Source: Paenalcaligenes faecalis
GTDB lineage: Bacteria > Pseudomonadota > Gammaproteobacteria > Burkholderiales > Burkholderiaceae_B
Direction: 5' to 3'
Length of the DNA: 64,000 bases
Assembly: GCF_027557445.1 (NCBI RefSeq)
Contig: NZ_CP106841.1
Coordinates: forward strand, 2,528,001 to 2,592,000
A program made the translations under genes and the position numbers. A model generated the notes under the pieces. The model made no database searches. It saw only the letters and a program-made list of their open reading frames with translations, and was not told the origin of the DNA. This document shows positions 17,175 to 27,221 of this stretch, one piece after another (position 1 is the stretch's first letter; each line of letters begins with the position of its first letter).

Positions 17175-19115
17175 ATGTCTACCTTAAACGCACCCAGCCC
17201 AACCGCTCAGGCCGCTATTCAACAAAATAGCCAAGCCATTCTGCATTTTCTACAGCAACACCCACCATTTAATCAAATGGAGATGGGGCATTTGTTAATG
17301 ATGATCGAGCAGGCTTGGTTGCGTTTTTATGCCAAAGGCACACAAATCACAGGCCCGAATGATGAGGCAGAGCAATATTGGTTTTTAATCAAGCAGGGTT
17401 TAGTCCAAGGTAAACGCCCTAATCCCAAATACCCTGATAATACAGAGCGTTTTTTACTGACGGTAGGAGATAGCTTCCCTATTGCTGCCATTCTAAGCCA
17501 GCGTTCTACACGTACCACCTATACGGCACACGAAGACTGTTTTTGTTTGGTTGTTAGCGCCACTGATTTTATTAAGCTGCTGCGGGCCTCTGAACCGTTG
17601 CGGTCTTTTGCCATCGGTGGCATCAGCAGTTTATTTGATGAGCTACAACAACAAGTCCAAGCAAGAGCATCTGCCCACTTAGGGGCAGACTATTCGATCC
17701 ATGACTCATTAGCCAGCCTGATTGTACGTAAACCCATCAGTTGTTTAGCCGACCAACCCTTGCAACAGGTTTTACAGATCATGCAGCAGCACCAAATTGG
17801 CAGCATGGTCATTGTCGATCAAGAACAGGCTCCGATTGGTATTTTTACTTTGCGCGATTTACGACGTGTATTAGCCGAAGACCCGCAGAATTTATATGTT
17901 CCGGTTGGGGAGCTCATGGTTACCGAGCCGCTAACATTAACGCCTGAAGCCAGTGCCTTTGATGCCGCACTGCTGATGGCTCAGCACCATATTGGTCATG
18001 TCTGTTTAATTGATAATGATAAATTGGTAGGGGTGGTGTCAGAACGCGACTTGTTTTCATTACAACGTGTCGATTTAGTCCATTTAGCCCGAGCGCTACG
18101 ACAAGCCAAGTCCATTCATGCCTTACAGCAACTGCGCACCGATATTCATCGCCTGGTAGATAGCATGTTGGCTCATGGAGCAGATGCAAACCAAATCACT
18201 CAGGTCATTACTCAGCTCAATGACCACACCACCTCTAGGGTTATTGAACTCGTGCTACGCAAACACGGTGACCCAGGTATCCCCTTCAACTGGCTGGTCT
18301 TTGGTAGCGAGGCAAGGGGTGAACAAGCCTTAGTGACAGATCAAGACAACGGGATTTTGTTTTTGGCGGATAACCCAGAACAAGCTGAGCAATATCGTCA
18401 ACAACTCTTGCCTATAGCCAAAGCCATTAATCTAGCTCTAGATCAATGTGGCCTTAGCCTCTGTAAAGGCAACATCATGGCAGGTAATCCAAAGCTCTGC
18501 TTATCCATGGAAGAATGGCATGCCCGTTTTGAGGACATCATGGCAAACCCAGACCCTAAACACCTATTACAAGCGTCGGTGTTTTTTGATCTGCGTATGG
18601 TTTGGGGAGAAGATTTAGGCTTCAAAAAACTACACCGCCAATTATTGAATCAGGTTCAGCAACGTAATCGTTTTTTACGCCAGTTAGCAAAGGCAGCATT
18701 AAATTACCCACCACCACCTAGCCAATTACGTCGCTGGATCGCTAAAACAGTCGGTTCTTCCAGTGGGGCTAGACTGGATCTAAAACGTCATGGTCTAGGG
18801 CCATTTGTAGATGCAGCTCGTGTCTTAGCCTTATCCTCAAAGATCCCTCATGCCTCCACCCAAGATCGGCTAGAACAACTGGCTGCTAAAGGGGTCATTA
18901 GCAACAAAGATGCTGAACTATGGAGTGACTCCTACCGTTATTTACAATTACTACGCCTACAATTACATCAGCGCCAAGACAAAAACAACCAAGAAGAGCT
19001 CTCTAATATTCTGCAATTGGATCAACTCAATCAGTTACATCGCCGCATGCTCCGCGAGGCTATGCGCCAAGTGCGTTATATTCAAGCCTTGGTCAATTAT
19101 CGATATAGGTTGTAA
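17175..19115 (+). CDS. cNMP-binding/CBS/nucleotidyltransferase-like signalling protein (DUF294)
   Basis: A 646-aa cytoplasmic multidomain protein: a cyclic-nucleotide-binding-like N-terminus (about 20-150), a CBS pair (about 178-300, with VIVDQEQAPIGIFTLRDLRRV and CLIDNDKLVGVVSERDL), a DUF294 nucleotidyltransferase-like domain (GSEARGEQALVTDQDNG near residue 376) and a DUF294 C-terminal helical domain. The GSxARGE..TDQDN motif resembles GlnD-type nucleotidyltransferases. The family is often linked to acetate or energy metabolism, but its target is unknown. The next gene, an exonuclease, starts 2 bp downstream and is co-transcribed. Confidence 0.88.
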   Translation: MSTLNAPSPTAQAAIQQNSQAILHFLQQHPPFNQMEMGHLLMMIEQAWLRFYAKGTQITGPNDEAEQYWFLIKQGLVQGKRPNPKYPDNTERFLLTVGDSFPIAAILSQRSTRTTYTAHEDCFCLVVSATDFIKLLRASEPLRSFAIGGISSLFDELQQQVQARASAHLGADYSIHDSLASLIVRKPISCLADQPLQQVLQIMQQHQIGSMVIVDQEQAPIGIFTLRDLRRVLAEDPQNLYVPVGELMVTEPLTLTPEASAFDAALLMAQHHIGHVCLIDNDKLVGVVSERDLFSLQRVDLVHLARALRQAKSIHALQQLRTDIHRLVDSMLAHGADANQITQVITQLNDHTTSRVIELVLRKHGDPGIPFNWLVFGSEARGEQALVTDQDNGILFLADNPEQAEQYRQQLLPIAKAINLALDQCGLSLCKGNIMAGNPKLCLSMEEWHARFEDIMANPDPKHLLQASVFFDLRMVWGEDLGFKKLHRQLLNQVQQRNRFLRQLAKAALNYPPPPSQLRRWIAKTVGSSSGARLDLKRHGLGPFVDAARVLALSSKIPHASTQDRLEQLAAKGVISNKDAELWSDSYRYLQLLRLQLHQRQDKNNQEELSNILQLDQLNQLHRRMLREAMRQVRYIQALVNYRYRL

Positions 19116-19117
19116 TT

Positions 19118-19852
19118 ATGCGTTGGAATGGGTGGCAACGACTAAAAAACTACTATCTGGCAAAACGGTCGCACCATACAGGACGTCACCCTGATCAAGA
19201 GGCACAGCAACGGTTAATCGATGCTGCGCCTCTAAGCCCCAGCGATCAGCCTCTTAGTACACCCGCTATGGTTTTCGACCTAGAAACCACAGGCTTAAAT
19301 ACCCGTACAGATACCGTTTTATCTATTGGCGCCGTTAAGGTTCATCCAGATGGTATTGCCCTAAAAAATAGTTTTTATCAGGTATTAGATATCGCCGTTG
19401 ATTTAGCCGGTGAAAGCCAGCTCATCCATGGGTTAACGCAAAAAGACTTGGCTCAGGGCTGTGCACCCCGTCAGGCATTATTGGATTTTTTCAGCTATAG
19501 CAAAGACCATATCTGGTTGGCTTTTCATGCCGAATTTGATCGACGCATGCTGAAAAATGCCGCGCTCCAACATCTGGGTTTAATTGTGGACCCACAGCCC
19601 ATTGATGTCGCGTATCTCGCACCACTTTTATTTCCCGATATGGATCAGCCTCAGGCAGGTTTAGATCATTGGCTCCAGGCCTTTCATCTGCCTATATTGG
19701 CACGCCATAACGCCACCGCCGATGCGCTAGCTACTGCAGAACTGGTTCTGATTTTGCTGCATCAAGCACAATCTCAGGGCTATCAAACCTGGGGAGAGCT
19801 GCAACAAGCCTGTCTACAACAACGTCAAGTAAAACGCCTGCTAAATCAATAA
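19118..19852 (+). CDS. DEDDh 3'-5' exonuclease (DnaQ/epsilon-like)
   Basis: A 244-aa protein with an N-terminal basic extension and a DnaQ-type exonuclease fold. ExoI is VFDLETTGLNTR (catalytic D and E), ExoII includes AFHAEFDRRML, and ExoIII is ARHNATADALATAELV (H and D). It would remove nucleotides from 3' ends using two metal ions. It follows the CBS/DUF294 gene by 2 bp, a pairing I recall from other proteobacteria. It is not the replicative epsilon subunit, which has different surroundings and length. Confidence 0.87.
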   Translation: MRWNGWQRLKNYYLAKRSHHTGRHPDQEAQQRLIDAAPLSPSDQPLSTPAMVFDLETTGLNTRTDTVLSIGAVKVHPDGIALKNSFYQVLDIAVDLAGESQLIHGLTQKDLAQGCAPRQALLDFFSYSKDHIWLAFHAEFDRRMLKNAALQHLGLIVDPQPIDVAYLAPLLFPDMDQPQAGLDHWLQAFHLPILARHNATADALATAELVLILLHQAQSQGYQTWGELQQACLQQRQVKRLLNQ

Positions 19853-19868
19853 AATCTAGCAGGCGTTT
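19832..19868 (+). terminator. terminator after the exonuclease gene
   Basis: A 12-bp stem (AAACGCCTGCTA/TAGCAGGCGTTT) overlaps the stop codon of the exonuclease gene and continues into TTTGGTTTAG. Confidence 0.65.
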
Positions 19869-19960
19869 GGTTTAGTGGATAATTAAGGTCTTAGTGCTGG
19901 TTTGATGCTGCTGCACGTGATCCTTGGATAACCACCCTTGTTTATATTGGAAATTACCGT

Positions 19961-19992
19961 ATGATAAAAGCACCAAATGGTGCTTTTATCAT
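19961..19992. terminator. bidirectional terminator of the ABC transporter operon
   Basis: A 13-bp perfect stem (GATAAAAGCACCA/TGGTGCTTTTATC) with a 2-base loop lies 17 bp past the stop codon of the binding-protein gene. The stem carries A and T tracts at its base, so it can work on both strands. Confidence 0.85.
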
Positions 19993-20008
19993 CACTGTCT
20001 TTACTGCT

Positions 20009-21145
20009 TTAGTCTTCGATCAATACCCAGTCTTTATTCTGGACCTCAACCAAAGAACGAGCACGCTCATCGTGACCAAAGTGGTCGGTAGCAGATAGGT
20101 TAAATACCCCATGCGTACCTACAACCTCTTTAACATTTTCTAGCGCATCACGTAGAGCGACACGGAACTCCTCGGAGCCCGGTTTGGCTTTTTCTAGTGC
20201 CACAGGGATGGCGGCTTTCAAAATTTGACCAGCATCAAATAAGTAAGCACCAAACGGAGATAGGCTGTCTTCGCCAAACTCTTTTTCATACGCTTGAGCG
20301 TATTCAGCTGCTACAGCCTTAGAGGGATGGCTCTCGGGTAGTTTGTCCCAAATCACAATAGGACCAATCGGTAAAATAGCACCGTTCAAAGCCTGATCGC
20401 CAATACGCAAAAAGGCTTGGTTAGCAGCACCGTGTGTGTGGTAGATCAAGCCTTTAAAGCCCATACGACGTAACTCGGTATGTGGCAATGCGGCTGGAGT
20501 ACCTGTAGCACCAATCAATACCGCATCAGGTTTAGAGCTGATGACTTTAAGAATTTGTCCACCTACAGATGCATCTGTGCGGCTAAAACGCTCATCGCTG
20601 GTTAAGGTAATGCCTGCCTCTTTGCCTAGTTCTGTAAGGGCATTTTTCCAATCATCACCCCACACGTCAGCAAAACCGATGTAGCCGAGCTTTTTAACAT
20701 CATTTTTTTGCATGTGCTCTACAAGTGCACCTGCCATCAAACTATTTGTTTGCGGTACGGTAAAAACCCAATGGAACTCATCGCCTTTAGCCGCAAATGG
20801 TGCTAAGGTAAGTTGTGGTGTTTTGAATTCAACAGCAATAGGCGCTACTGCTGCAGAAGGGGGCACTGCCGTAGAGCCAATAATGACATCTACTTTGTTT
20901 TCGCTAACGAATTTGCGCGCATTACGTGCCGCAGCTGTTGTATCGGTCGCATCATCTAAAACGATGTAATTGATTTTTTCACCACCAATTTCTTGTGGCA
21001 GCATTTGTACCGTATTACGCTCTGGGATACCCAAAGAAGCGGCTGGCCCTGTGGTGGAAATAGTAATACCCACGTTGATATCAGCCAGTGCAGGGGCGCT
21101 GCTAAACAACAGACCACAGACTAAAGAAGCAACGGTTTTTTTCAT
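20009..21145 (-). CDS. ABC transporter substrate-binding protein (branched-chain amino acid/aromatic acid type)
   Basis: A 378-aa periplasmic protein with a signal peptide (about 1-21, ALA-DINVG) and the peripla_BP_6 fold (GITISTTGPAASLGIPERNTV, GPIVIWDKLPESHPSKA). A GAGGAG site precedes the ATG. It is the last gene of a five-component Liv-type system transcribed towards lower coordinates. Because the operon lies next to the aromatic catabolic operon and shares an operator-like site, the ligand is more likely an aromatic acid than an amino acid. That is an inference. Confidence 0.9.
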   Translation of the reverse strand: MKKTVASLVCGLLFSSAPALADINVGITISTTGPAASLGIPERNTVQMLPQEIGGEKINYIVLDDATDTTAAARNARKFVSENKVDVIIGSTAVPPSAAVAPIAVEFKTPQLTLAPFAAKGDEFHWVFTVPQTNSLMAGALVEHMQKNDVKKLGYIGFADVWGDDWKNALTELGKEAGITLTSDERFSRTDASVGGQILKVISSKPDAVLIGATGTPAALPHTELRRMGFKGLIYHTHGAANQAFLRIGDQALNGAILPIGPIVIWDKLPESHPSKAVAAEYAQAYEKEFGEDSLSPFGAYLFDAGQILKAAIPVALEKAKPGSEEFRVALRDALENVKEVVGTHGVFNLSATDHFGHDERARSLVEVQNKDWVLIED

Positions 21146-21198
21146 AAGAGTCTCCTCGTTGAAGCAAATAAATAAATAGTTATCGTGTCTTAATACGT

Positions 21199-21951
21199 TT
21201 AAGACGCAGAGGTATCAGCACCTGATTTTCGTCCTAAATAGGACTCAATTACTTTAGGGTTCTCAGCTAAATCAGCGGCTGGCCCCTCAAGCACTACATC
21301 CCCCGTCTCAATCACATAACCGTAGTCCGATGCACGTAAAGCAGCGCGCGCATTTTGTTCTACTAATAAAATGGATACGCCCTTTGAGCGTAAATCCACA
21401 ATAATCCGGAAAATCTCATTAATAATTAATGGCGCTAAACCTAAGCTTGGCTCATCCAACATGAGTAATTTTGGCTTAGACATTAATGCTCGGCCCATTG
21501 CCAGCATTTGACGCTCACCACCCGATAAAGTGCCTGCCTGCTGCTTCGCTCGCTCTCGTAAGCGAGGGAATAGATCATAGACCTCTTCACGAGCCTGCTT
21601 GTAATCGCGCTCACCACGACGATAGCGGCTAAACGCCCCAAGCTGTAAGTTATCCTCAATCGTCATCTGATTAAATAACTCTCGGCTCTCTGGCACTAAG
21701 CACAACCCTTTACCCACGCGGTATGCCACACTTTGGTGTGATTCTAAGGTTTCCCCCTCGTACTGAATAACACCAGTAGAAGGCAGCTGCCCCATAATGG
21801 CACTTAATAGGGTGGTTTTCCCCGCTCCATTCGGGCCGATCACACTGACGATCTCGCCCTCACGGATACGTAAATTCACTTTACGCACGGCCTCGACTTT
21901 GCCATACGCAATATCCACGTCTTTAATTTCTAATAAGGTGGGCTTACTCAT
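21199..21951 (-). CDS. livF: ABC transporter ATP-binding protein (LivF type)
   Basis: A 250-aa ATPase with Walker A GPNGAGKTT, signature LSGGERQMLAMGRAL and Walker B LLMLDEPSLGLAP, the standard LivF set. Its start codon overlaps the stop of the upstream permease-ATPase fusion gene (ATGA), so the two are translationally coupled. It pairs with the LivG half of that fusion to energise uptake. Confidence 0.92.
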   Translation of the reverse strand: MSKPTLLEIKDVDIAYGKVEAVRKVNLRIREGEIVSVIGPNGAGKTTLLSAIMGQLPSTGVIQYEGETLESHQSVAYRVGKGLCLVPESRELFNQMTIEDNLQLGAFSRYRRGERDYKQAREEVYDLFPRLRERAKQQAGTLSGGERQMLAMGRALMSKPKLLMLDEPSLGLAPLIINEIFRIIVDLRSKGVSILLVEQNARAALRASDYGYVIETGDVVLEGPAADLAENPKVIESYLGRKSGADTSAS

Positions 21952-23729
21952 TCGTCTTCGCCTCCCAAATAAGCAGCTAATACTTTGGGATTCTCTTGAA
22001 TTTCTTGTGGTAGACCTTCGGCCAATTTTTGACCAAACTCCATGACCACTACGTAATCAGCCAAACCCATTAAAAAATCCATATCGTGCTCGACCATCAA
22101 TACCGCCATGCCTTCGGCACGCAAACGCATCAATAAATCAGCCAAAGCTTGTTTTTCTAAATGGCGTAGCCCAGCGGCAGGCTCATCTAGCAATAATAAA
22201 TAAGGATCAGCACAAAGCGCTCGGGCAATCTCCACAATACGCTGCTGGCCTAAAGCCAAACTACCTGCTGACTCATGCATGTGCTTGCCTAAGCCCACCC
22301 GCTCAATCTGACGAGCTGCCTCGGCCAACAAGGCATTTTCCTCAGTGCGCTCTGCATGTAAGCCTGATCGAATATACCCAGCCTCTCCGCGCATATGCGC
22401 GCCTAAGGCTACGTTTTCTAAAACCGACATAGTAGGGATCAATCGCACATGCTGAAAGCTGCGACTTACCCCTAGCGAGGCAATTTTACGCGATGACATA
22501 CCATCGATACGTTGGCCTCTAAACTCAATCTGGCCACTGGTTAAAGGCAACAAGCCGGTTAGCAAGTTAAATAGCGTGGATTTACCTGCCCCATTCGGTC
22601 CGATCAAGGCCGTAATTTGCCCCGTTTTGATGTTGAGGCTCATATTGTTATTTGCCACCAAACCACCAAATCGTTTGGTTACGCCCTCGGCAACTAATAG
22701 CGGCTGACCTACGGCCAAGGGCTCACGTTGCGGTAATGCTTTAGCTTGTTTGAGCTTAGATACATCACGGTTTTGAGGGTATAGAAAGCGAACTCGACTT
22801 ACGATAACGGGCCACAAGCCCTGACGTGCATAGAGCAAACATAAAATAATTAACGCACCGAAGAAAATAGCTTCAAAGTTACCATTTTGCCCAAAAATCA
22901 ACGGCAAAATGTCTTGTAGCCATTCTTTTAGGCCCGTCACCATGATCGCGCCTACTACGGCTCCGCCTAAGGTACTTGCCCCACCCAACAAGATCATAAA
23001 TAGGTATTCAATCCCCATATTGATCGCAAATGGACTGGGATTTACGAAACGCTGCATATGCGCATACAACCAGCCAGACACAGCTGCAAGCAAAGCCGCA
23101 TAAATAAAAATCAATAACTTGGAGCGTCCGGTGTTAACCCCCATGGCCTCGGCCATGACAGAGCCACCAAACAACGCACGAATAGCACGGCCCTCGCGAC
23201 TATCAAGCAGGTTACTGAGCAACCACATGACGCCACCCACGATAAACCAAATCAGTACACCAAAGTCCTGACTAGAGGTGAGCGTCCAGCCAAAAATAGA
23301 GATAGCGGGTAAATGACTAATACCACTGAAACCACCTAAATTAGGTAAATTACCAAATAAGTAGTACAGACTAATCCCCCAAGCCAAGGTACCAATCGGT
23401 AAATAGTGGCCAGATAAGCGCAAGGTCAGTAAGCCTAGTAAGGTGGCAATCAGCCCTGTAATAACCAGTCCAGCCAGCAGCCCCATCCACGGTGACATGC
23501 CCATATTAGCTGTTAGCACTGCCGTGGCGTAAGCGCCAATCCCTACAAAAGCGGCTTGTCCAAACGACGTCAGCCCCCCTACCCCAGTTAGCAACACCAT
23601 ACCTAGACCCACAATACTGTATAGGCCTACATAATTCAGTAAGGATAAATAATACTCAGGTAACACCTGGGGGGCGATCAATGCACATAGCACGACCAGA
23701 ATCACAGGCATAGCAATACGACGATTCAT
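21948..23729 (-). CDS. fused ABC transporter permease-ATPase (LivM-LivG)
   Basis: A 593-aa fusion. Residues 1 to about 320 form a LivM-type permease with about 9-10 membrane helices (GVGGLTSFGQAAFVGIGAYATA is the family signature). Residues about 345-593 form a LivG-type ATPase with Walker A GPNGAGKST, the signature block SLALGQQRIVEIARAL and Walker B LLLLDEPAAGL. LivM and LivG are separate proteins in E. coli; fused forms occur in other proteobacteria. The reading frame is continuous across the linker, so this is a real fusion rather than a missed stop. A GAGGAG site precedes the ATG, which overlaps the livH stop. Confidence 0.9.
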   Translation of the reverse strand: MNRRIAMPVILVVLCALIAPQVLPEYYLSLLNYVGLYSIVGLGMVLLTGVGGLTSFGQAAFVGIGAYATAVLTANMGMSPWMGLLAGLVITGLIATLLGLLTLRLSGHYLPIGTLAWGISLYYLFGNLPNLGGFSGISHLPAISIFGWTLTSSQDFGVLIWFIVGGVMWLLSNLLDSREGRAIRALFGGSVMAEAMGVNTGRSKLLIFIYAALLAAVSGWLYAHMQRFVNPSPFAINMGIEYLFMILLGGASTLGGAVVGAIMVTGLKEWLQDILPLIFGQNGNFEAIFFGALIILCLLYARQGLWPVIVSRVRFLYPQNRDVSKLKQAKALPQREPLAVGQPLLVAEGVTKRFGGLVANNNMSLNIKTGQITALIGPNGAGKSTLFNLLTGLLPLTSGQIEFRGQRIDGMSSRKIASLGVSRSFQHVRLIPTMSVLENVALGAHMRGEAGYIRSGLHAERTEENALLAEAARQIERVGLGKHMHESAGSLALGQQRIVEIARALCADPYLLLLDEPAAGLRHLEKQALADLLMRLRAEGMAVLMVEHDMDFLMGLADYVVVMEFGQKLAEGLPQEIQENPKVLAAYLGGEDE

Positions 23730-24766
23730 TAGTGCTCCTCATCCAATGGATTGGTGGTCAATGACAGCCATAATAAGAACGGCAGCACCAGAGTAAACAC
23801 AATGACCTCTTTGTACTGTGAGGCAAAAAAAGTCGCGTAGCTTTCAATTAAGCCCACCATAAAAGCACCCAAAGCAGCTAAAGGATAACTGGTTAGTCCA
23901 CCCATAATTGCGGCCACAAACCCTTTTAAGCTAATCAAAAATCCAGAGTCGTAATACAAGGTAGTAATCGGGCCAATCAATAGACCAGAACAGGCTCCAA
24001 TGAGCGAAGCCAGAAAGAAAGCGGAGCTGCCTGCCATCGTAGTTGGGACACCAACTAACTGGGCGCCTTCGCTGTTAAAAGCCGTCGCACGTAAGGCTTT
24101 GCCATACATGGTGTGACCAAAAAACACATACAGGCCAGCAATCAAAATAATAGCCACTGCCAATACTAATAGGCTTTGGGCACTAATCATGACCTCGCCC
24201 AACATAAAGCTGGCATTGGTAAATGGTTGAGTACGGTAGCCTTCGGCACCAAAAATCCACAAGCCAATACCGACTAATGAGATATGCATGGCGACAGATA
24301 AAATCAGCAAGACCAAAACCGAGGACTTAGCCACTGGCTGATAGATAAGGCGATAGATCAGCGGACCCATTGGCGCCACAATGGCCAATGTCAAGATCAC
24401 TTTCCAAAACGCCCCTAATGTCTTTAGATCAACAAGACTTACCGTCACCCACAATAATGCTGGTACGGTTAAATGCATGACCAATACAAAAGGAATACGT
24501 TGCAGGGATCGGTGTCTAGCCAACACTAAAATATCTTTCACACAAACAGCCAATGCACCAGCCGTCAGCAACCATAAGGTGCCAGGTAGGTGTCCAGCCT
24601 GAAAAGACGCCATGGTCAATGCACTAAAGGCGACAAAATCGCCCTGACTGACCAAAATTACTCGAGTTACCGCAAAGACTAAAACCAGAGCTAATGCCAC
24701 GAGCGCATAAATAGCCCCTGTTGTTAATCCATCCTGCGTTAAAAATGTCAGGATTGTAAGATCCAA
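23729..24766 (-). CDS. livH: ABC transporter permease (LivH type)
   Basis: A 345-aa inner-membrane permease with about nine helices, a family start (TQDGLTTGAIYALVALALVLVF) and the block KALRATAFNSEGAQLVGV. The start is a TTG at 24766 supported by a strong AGGAGG a few bases upstream. It is the first gene of the transporter operon; a 20-bp inverted repeat matching those at the catabolic promoter lies about 93 bp upstream. Confidence 0.9.
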   Translation of the reverse strand: MDLTILTFLTQDGLTTGAIYALVALALVLVFAVTRVILVSQGDFVAFSALTMASFQAGHLPGTLWLLTAGALAVCVKDILVLARHRSLQRIPFVLVMHLTVPALLWVTVSLVDLKTLGAFWKVILTLAIVAPMGPLIYRLIYQPVAKSSVLVLLILSVAMHISLVGIGLWIFGAEGYRTQPFTNASFMLGEVMISAQSLLVLAVAIILIAGLYVFFGHTMYGKALRATAFNSEGAQLVGVPTTMAGSSAFFLASLIGACSGLLIGPITTLYYDSGFLISLKGFVAAIMGGLTSYPLAALGAFMVGLIESYATFFASQYKEVIVFTLVLPFLLWLSLTTNPLDEEH

Positions 24767-24858
24767 AACCGCCTCCTAAAGACTACCTGCTCTATCAATG
24801 AGCTATTACTTTTTCTTCATTTTTATGGGAAATAAACAGACCCATTATTTATGAAAAA

Positions 24859-24878
24859 ATACACATGCGTATGTGTAT
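24859..24878. promoter_or_regulatory. operator-like inverted repeat upstream of the transporter operon
   Basis: ATACACAT and ATGTGTAT form perfect 8-base arms around GCGT. Two sites with the same right arm and 4-base spacer lie at 37029-37048 and 37085-37104 next to the TetR gene. The remainder of the 24767-25070 gap is AT-rich leader and the reductase terminator; no gene is seen in it. Confidence 0.65.
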
Positions 24879-25014
24879 CCAAATGCTGCACGTTACTGGG
24901 GTAAATGTCAAACTTTAAGCATTAAGTATTACCCCTATATACGTGATGATTTTATTATTTATTTCACGTAAAAACTCGGCTTAATTATTGATAACAAACG
25001 AATTTTTTAAGCCT

Positions 25015-25049
25015 AAAAAAACGGGCTAGTGATTTACCCTAAGCCCGTT
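25015..25049 (-). terminator. terminator of the reductase gene
   Basis: On the minus strand the stem AACGGGCT/AGCCCGTT is followed by TTTTT, 21 bases after the reductase stop codon. It separates the catabolic genes from the transporter operon. Confidence 0.8.
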
Positions 25050-25070
25050 CTTTATGCCTTTATTTATGTA

Positions 25071-26069
25071 TTAAACAAAGGCATCGGCAAAGAAATTATC
25101 CGCATCTAGATCGCGTTGCTGAATGAAATCTTCACGGGCACTATCCACCATAAGCGGATTACCACACGCGTACACTTCATGATCAGAAAGTGAATCAAAA
25201 TCAGCTAAAACTTGGTGGTGTACATAGCCTGTAGCACCTGCCCAATTATCCGTTTGCGCAGCCTCTGATAGTACAGGTATGTATGTTAACCAATCGTGAT
25301 TAGCAGCAAAATCTACGACCCATTGATGCATGTAAAGGTCTTTCAGCTGACGACCACCCCAATACAACTGAACAGGGCGTGTATTGTTCTGGGCAGCTAA
25401 CTGATCTAATAGAGCTTTAATGGGTGCAAAACCTGTACCACTGGCTAAAAACACCATGGGTTTATTTGTATCACGTAAATAAAACGTCCCAAATGGCCCC
25501 TCAAGACGTAATAGTGTTTTTTCTTTTAATTCTTCGTATACAAATCGACTAAACATACCACCGGTATTACGGATATGCCATTCCAGCTGATTATCCTCGC
25601 CCGGCACCGAGGCCATTGAGTAACTACGACGACTACCGTCTTTTAAAATGACCTCTGCATATTGACCAGGAAAATAATTAAACGGCATGCTCGGAGGCAG
25701 CAATAAACGCAAAATAGTCACATCATCGCTAATACGATCAATGCTTCCCACCCGTGCTGCTGTTTTTTGAATAGAGATACCACGTAATTCAGTCACCTCT
25801 GGTGCATGAATCTGTAAATCAGAACACGCTTTGGCACGACAAAATAAAGCCAAGCCCTCGTCTCGTTCTGTCTGAGTTAATACGTCCAAAGCAGAGTCGG
25901 CATGATCGACTTGCCCTGACAATACCTTGCCTTTACATGTGCCACAGGTTCCTTCGCGGCAGCTATGACGTAACATCATACCTTCGGCTAAAGCAGCCTC
26001 CAGTAGCGTTTGATCTTCAGTCACTTCAAAAATTTGACCTGACGGTTGCACATCGACTTTATATGACAT
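25071..26069 (-). CDS. ring-hydroxylating dioxygenase reductase (2Fe-2S/FAD/NAD)
   Basis: A 332-aa electron-transfer protein. The N-terminal plant-type ferredoxin domain has cluster ligands C37, C42, C45 and C77. An FAD domain (RRSYSMAS) and an NAD domain (ASGTGFAPIKALL, YACGNPLMVDSAR) follow. The layout and length match NahAa, the reductase of class III dioxygenases that also use a separate Rieske ferredoxin; such a ferredoxin is encoded upstream. It would pass electrons from NAD(P)H to that ferredoxin. A terminator separates it from the aldolase gene, so its expression may differ from the rest of the operon. Confidence 0.88.
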   Translation of the reverse strand: MSYKVDVQPSGQIFEVTEDQTLLEAALAEGMMLRHSCREGTCGTCKGKVLSGQVDHADSALDVLTQTERDEGLALFCRAKACSDLQIHAPEVTELRGISIQKTAARVGSIDRISDDVTILRLLLPPSMPFNYFPGQYAEVILKDGSRRSYSMASVPGEDNQLEWHIRNTGGMFSRFVYEELKEKTLLRLEGPFGTFYLRDTNKPMVFLASGTGFAPIKALLDQLAAQNNTRPVQLYWGGRQLKDLYMHQWVVDFAANHDWLTYIPVLSEAAQTDNWAGATGYVHHQVLADFDSLSDHEVYACGNPLMVDSAREDFIQQRDLDADNFFADAFV

Positions 26070-26111
26070 CCGGTTTACCTTTTAGTACGCATTTATTTGT
26101 GAAGCGTTCAT

Positions 26112-26169
26112 AAAAACAAAAACGAACGGGGCAAGCGCCTAGAGTCTAAAGCCCTTGACGTGCCCCGTT
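26112..26169 (-). terminator. terminator between the aldolase and reductase genes
   Basis: On the minus strand AACGGGGCA and TGCCCCGTT close a long stem-loop followed by CGTTTTTGTTTTT. This is a convincing terminator inside what would otherwise be one operon. Confidence 0.75.
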
Positions 26170-26186
26170 ATAGAATCAAGCGTTGT

Positions 26187-27221
26187 TTATGCTTGTTGTT
26201 TTAGCAAATCCAATGCTACGTCAACAATCATATCCTCTTGACCACCCACCATACGACGACGGCCTAGTTCTACTAAGATATCAACCGTTTTTAGACCGTA
26301 ACGCTCAGCAGCGACTTCGGCATGACGCAAGAAACTGGAGTACACACCCGCATAACCCAAAGCTAAGGTTTCACGGTCTACACGTACAGGACGGTCTTGC
26401 ATTGGGCGAACGATGTCATCAGCCGCATCCATCAAGGTGTATAGATCAGTACCGTGGTTCCAGCCCATGCGTTCAGCGGCAGCAATAAACACCTCTAGTG
26501 GCGCATTACCCGCACCCGCACCCATACCAGCCAAGCTAGCGTCAACACGATCACAACCTTCTTCAACCGCAACGATAGAGTTCGCTACGCCTAAAGATAG
26601 GTTATGGTGAGCGTGAATACCGGTTTCAGTATCTGCATTTAATACCGCTTTAACGGCGCGGAAACGATCACGCACGTCATTCATGTTCATGGCACCACCG
26701 GAATCCACCACGTAAATACATGTGGCCCCGTAGCTTTCCATTTTCTTGGCTTCTTGGGCTAGATTTTCTGGCGTGGTGAGGTGACTCATCATCAAGAAAC
26801 CAACCGTATCCATGCCCAGTTCGCGCGCAAAGCCGATATGCTGGGCTGAAATGTCGGCCTCGGTACAGTGAGTCGCCACGCGCACCACGCGTGCACCAGC
26901 ATTGTAAGCATCTTTTAAGTCATGGATGGTTCCAATACCAGGCAAAAGCAAGGTCGCGACTTTAGCGTGTTGAACCTCATTAGCCACTGCCTCAATCCAC
27001 TCTAGGTCAGTGTGAGCACCAAAGCCATAGTTAAAGCTAGAACCCTGTAGACCATCACCGTGGGCTACCTCGATGCTGTCTACTTTCGCTTTGTCCAAAG
27101 CACGTGCGATACGACGTACATCATCAACACTGTATTGGTGACGGACTGCGTGGCTACCGTCACGCAAGGTGACATCAGAAATATAAAGTTTTTTCTCTGC
27201 GTTCATACTGATACCCATCAC
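26187..27221 (-). CDS. mhpE: 4-hydroxy-2-oxovalerate aldolase (MhpE/DmpG type)
   Basis: A 344-aa DRE-TIM aldolase with the metal and active-site start [13 protein letters not shown] and later [15 protein letters not shown]. It splits 4-hydroxy-2-oxovalerate to pyruvate and acetaldehyde, and channels acetaldehyde to its partner dehydrogenase, whose gene overlaps by 4 bases upstream. An alternative ATG five codons in (MNAEKK) is possible. It is the final step of the meta-cleavage lower pathway. Confidence 0.94.
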   Translation of the reverse strand: MMGISMNAEKKLYISDVTLRDGSHAVRHQYSVDDVRRIARALDKAKVDSIEVAHGDGLQGSSFNYGFGAHTDLEWIEAVANEVQHAKVATLLLPGIGTIHDLKDAYNAGARVVRVATHCTEADISAQHIGFARELGMDTVGFLMMSHLTTPENLAQEAKKMESYGATCIYVVDSGGAMNMNDVRDRFRAVKAVLNADTETGIHAHHNLSLGVANSIVAVEEGCDRVDASLAGMGAGAGNAPLEVFIAAAERMGWNHGTDLYTLMDAADDIVRPMQDRPVRVDRETLALGYAGVYSSFLRHAEVAAERYGLKTVDILVELGRRRMVGGQEDMIVDVALDLLKQQA

